A stretch of DNA of 8,312 nucleotides from Chloroflexota bacterium (GTDB taxonomy: Bacteria > Chloroflexota > Limnocylindria > Limnocylindrales > CSP1-4). Where the stretch lies: the NCBI GenBank assembly GCA_013696945.1, contig JACCXQ010000245.1, positions 1-8,312 on the forward strand, in the 5' to 3' direction. Below, piece after piece: positions 7,389 to 8,312 of the stretch. The notes beneath the pieces are model-generated. The model saw only the letters and a program-made list of their open reading frames with translations. It did not search any database and was not told the DNA's origin. Position numbers and translations under genes: made by a program. Positions within the stretch are counted from its first letter, which is position 1. The number at the start of each line of letters is the position of its first letter.

Positions 7389-7394
7389 TAGACT
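7389..7394 (+). promoter_or_regulatory. Putative -10 box for a leaderless transcript
   Basis: TAGACT ends 7 nt before the ATG at 7402. That is the distance from a -10 box to a transcription start, so the mRNA would begin at or beside the A of the ATG. No Shine-Dalgarno lies between. This is the pattern of leaderless genes common in several high-GC phyla. Confidence 0.4.
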
Positions 7395-7401
7395 GCTCCG
7401 T

Positions 7402-7749
7402 ATGACGGTGGGCGAGTCTGGCGCGACGGTCGACCCCGCGCGGTTGCTGGCGCTCCTGGCCGACGAGGAGCGGCGCTTCCGCGATCTGCACCCGCGCTCC
7501 ATCGCGCTCCACGAGCGCGCGAGAGCATCGCTCGCTCGAGCGCGTCCTGACGCCGGAGGCCTTCGAACGGATGATCCGGCTGCCGAGGATCCGGAGCTGT
7601 CGCGGTACCTCCACCTCCATGCCCTGAACCGCGGCGTGCTGCTGACGCCGTTCCACGAGATGGCGCTCATGTCGCCTGTGACGTCCGAGGAAGACGTGGA
7701 CCAGCACGCGGCCGTTTTCGAGGAGGCTCTCGCCGATCTGGCCGGCTAG
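7402..7749 (+). pseudogene. Class III aminotransferase (glutamate-1-semialdehyde aminomutase-like) remnant with two internal deletions
   Basis: An open frame of 115 codons assembled from three separate pieces of a PLP-dependent class III aminotransferase that is normally 400-plus residues. Residues 12-47 (LLALLADEERRFRDLHPRS...) resemble the N-terminal helix of that family. From nt 7532 to about 7582, frame +1 relative to the ORF reads SLERVLTPEAFERMIRL, which is the segment normally found after the catalytic core. From about nt 7585 the original frame resumes with AEDPELSRYLHLHALNRG and continues NRGVLLTPFHEMALMSP...DVDQHAAVFEEALADL, the normal C terminus. The whole PLP-binding core is missing, including the Schiff-base lysine, so it cannot be an active aminotransferase. 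The two frame changes cancel and leave no stop. Short direct repeats lie near both junctions: CGAGCGCG at 7512 and 7537, GATCCGG at 7573 and 7588. Family assignment is from memory of conserved segments. The alternative is an unknown small protein. Confidence 0.68.
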
Positions 7750-7765
7750 CGTGGCCCGGCGCGCG

Positions 7766-8047
7766 TCAGGACTCCTTGCCGGTCAGTCGCAGGGTGTCCG
7801 ACTCATCGCGGTGGGCTCCGGCGCTACCGACGTGCTTGTCGCTGATCTGTGGGCCGTTCTTGATGACGTACACCAACGCCATCGCATGTCCGCGCCCCAG
7901 TCCGAAGTCCTGCTTCAGCCAGTCCACGATGACCCCAGCCTTGGTGCCGGGGGCATCGAACCCCTTCTCCTTGGCCATGGCCACGAACTCGCTGGGCTTC
8001 TTGCCGGTCTTGGCTTCGATGTTGTCGAGGTACGCCTGGAATGACAC
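7766..8047 (-). CDS. DUF4287 domain-containing protein
   Basis: A small protein of 93 residues. Residues 1-64 match the DUF4287 pattern: MSFQAYLDNIEAKTGKKPSE, then VAMAKEKGFDAPGTKAGVIVDWLKQDFGLGRGHAMALVYVIKNG. The domain is helical and of unknown biochemical role; it is often found alone or with DUF5655-type domains. The polar tail (residues 65-93) has no recognisable feature. The start is a GTG at 8047, preceded by an excellent Shine-Dalgarno (minus-strand AAGGAG, 5 nt away). No signal or membrane segment is seen, so it should be cytoplasmic. It converges on the aminotransferase remnant (16-bp gap) and is divergent from mscL. Confidence 0.88.
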   Translation of the reverse strand: MSFQAYLDNIEAKTGKKPSEFVAMAKEKGFDAPGTKAGVIVDWLKQDFGLGRGHAMALVYVIKNGPQISDKHVGSAGAHRDESDTLRLTGKES

Positions 8048-8083
8048 TGGGACTCCTTCGGCGGTCAGGCGCCGCTGATGCGG

Positions 8084-8093
8084 CTATCGATAG
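8084..8093. repeat. Perfect 10-bp palindrome CTATCGATAG
   Basis: A self-complementary decamer in the divergent DUF4287/mscL region, 37 bp upstream of the DUF4287 start. Its position would suit an operator or a -10 region for the minus-strand gene, but a chance occurrence cannot be excluded. Confidence 0.3.
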
Positions 8094-8098
8094 GACGG

Positions 8099-8150
8099 CC
8101 GGCTCGGCCGGATCTGATCGGGAGACTGCCCTGACCGTGCGCCGAGCCGG
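8099..8150. repeat. 10-bp perfect inverted repeat upstream of mscL
   Basis: CCGGCTCGGC (8099-8108) and GCCGAGCCGG (8141-8150) are exact reverse complements separated by 32 nt. The left arm also overlaps a small local hairpin (CGGCC, 5-nt loop, GGCCG at 8096-8110). The pair sits just upstream of the putative mscL promoter, where a dimeric regulator could bind. There is no T-run, so an intrinsic terminator is unlikely. Confidence 0.4.
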
Positions 8151-8172
8151 TCACCAGGAGTCACTGACGTCG

Positions 8173-8178
8173 TACCAT
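8173..8178 (+). promoter_or_regulatory. Putative -10 box of mscL
   Basis: TACCAT fits the TAnnnT form and would start transcription near 8185, leaving a leader of about 39 nt that includes the purine-rich AGAGAGGGG Shine-Dalgarno region. No good -35 is seen. Confidence 0.3.
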
Positions 8179-8223
8179 CCGGCCCCGCAAGGCGATCGCG
8201 TCGGAAGAGAGGGGTCCAGGCTC

Positions 8224-8312
8224 ATGCTGAAGGAGTTCCGCGACTTCATCCTCAGGGGAAACGTCGTCGACCTGGCGGTCGCGTTCGTCATCGGCGCTGC
8301 GTTCGTCCTCAT
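8224..8312 (+). CDS. mscL: Large-conductance mechanosensitive channel MscL, 3'-truncated by window edge
   Basis: MscL is the homopentameric inner-membrane valve that opens under extreme membrane tension and releases solutes after hypo-osmotic shock. The 29 visible residues are the family N terminus: the amphipathic helix MLKEFRDFILRGNVVDLAVA followed by the beginning of the first membrane helix, FVIGAAFVL, with the conserved RGN-V-DLAV and IGAAF segments. The start is the ATG at 8224, preceded by a GA-rich Shine-Dalgarno about 9 nt away. The remaining 100 or so residues lie beyond the window. Confidence 0.94.
   Translation, partial: MLKEFRDFILRGNVVDLAVAFVIGAAFVL

Larger units (their letters stand above)
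7257..7401. promoter_or_regulatory. Divergent intergenic region between the cyclase and the aminotransferase remnant
   Basis: This 145-bp stretch carries the leader of the minus-strand cyclase gene with its Shine-Dalgarno (minus-strand AGGGAGG at about 7259-7266), a possible minus-strand -10 box TACGCT (7317-7322), the second copy of the tRNA 3'-end repeat, and the -10 of the plus-strand frame. Confidence 0.4.

Noticed and set aside
6453..7391. Plus-strand frame of about 310 codons opposite the cyclase
   Set aside because: Antisense to the cupin-cyclase gene, which has every catalytic motif; the plus frame has none.

Overview
The window is about 8.3 kb of GC-rich, gene-dense bacterial DNA. 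GC-ending codons, frequent GTG/TTG starts, TAnnnT-type -10 boxes, a dCTP deaminase close to the mycobacterial type and a cupin-linked class III cyclase all suggest a high-GC lineage, either Chloroflexota or Actinomycetota. The sequence alone does not settle which, and no 16S or other phylogenetic marker is present.

Layout, left to right. (1) The 3' end of etfA (electron transfer flavoprotein alpha) is cut by the left edge and followed closely by an MFS transporter. (2) nrdR (ribonucleotide reductase repressor) overlaps dcd (dCTP deaminase) by one base, making a two-gene nucleotide-pool unit. (3) After a gene-free stretch of about 235 bp comes a metallo-beta-lactamase-fold hydrolase. (4) On the minus strand, and convergent with it, lies a tight thiol-redox operon: glutaredoxin-like protein, then CcdA, then a membrane-anchored TlpA/ResA thioredoxin. 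(5) A tRNA-Arg(CCT) gene is divergent from that operon. (6) On the minus strand is a cupin-adenylate cyclase fusion. (7) A short plus-strand open frame is best read as a class III aminotransferase gene with two internal deletions. (8) A DUF4287 protein on the minus strand is divergent from mscL, which is cut by the right edge.

The most interesting part is 6288-7749. The last 21 bp at the 3' end of the tRNA-Arg gene (6342-6362) recur as a direct repeat at 7357-7377 with one mismatch, and the cyclase gene is the only gene between the copies. This is the arrangement left by site-specific integration into a tRNA 3' end, although no integrase gene is present. Immediately beyond the second copy is the aminotransferase remnant, whose pieces lie in two reading frames yet leave one uninterrupted 115-codon frame. 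It starts 7 nt after a -10-like box, as a leaderless transcript would.

Working together: the glutaredoxin-CcdA-TlpA set probably carries reductant from the cytoplasm across the membrane to extracytoplasmic thiols, for example in cytochrome c maturation. NrdR and Dcd both act on deoxynucleotide supply. EtfA is half of a flavoprotein electron carrier whose partner should lie just upstream of the window. The remaining genes are individually recognisable but not obviously linked.
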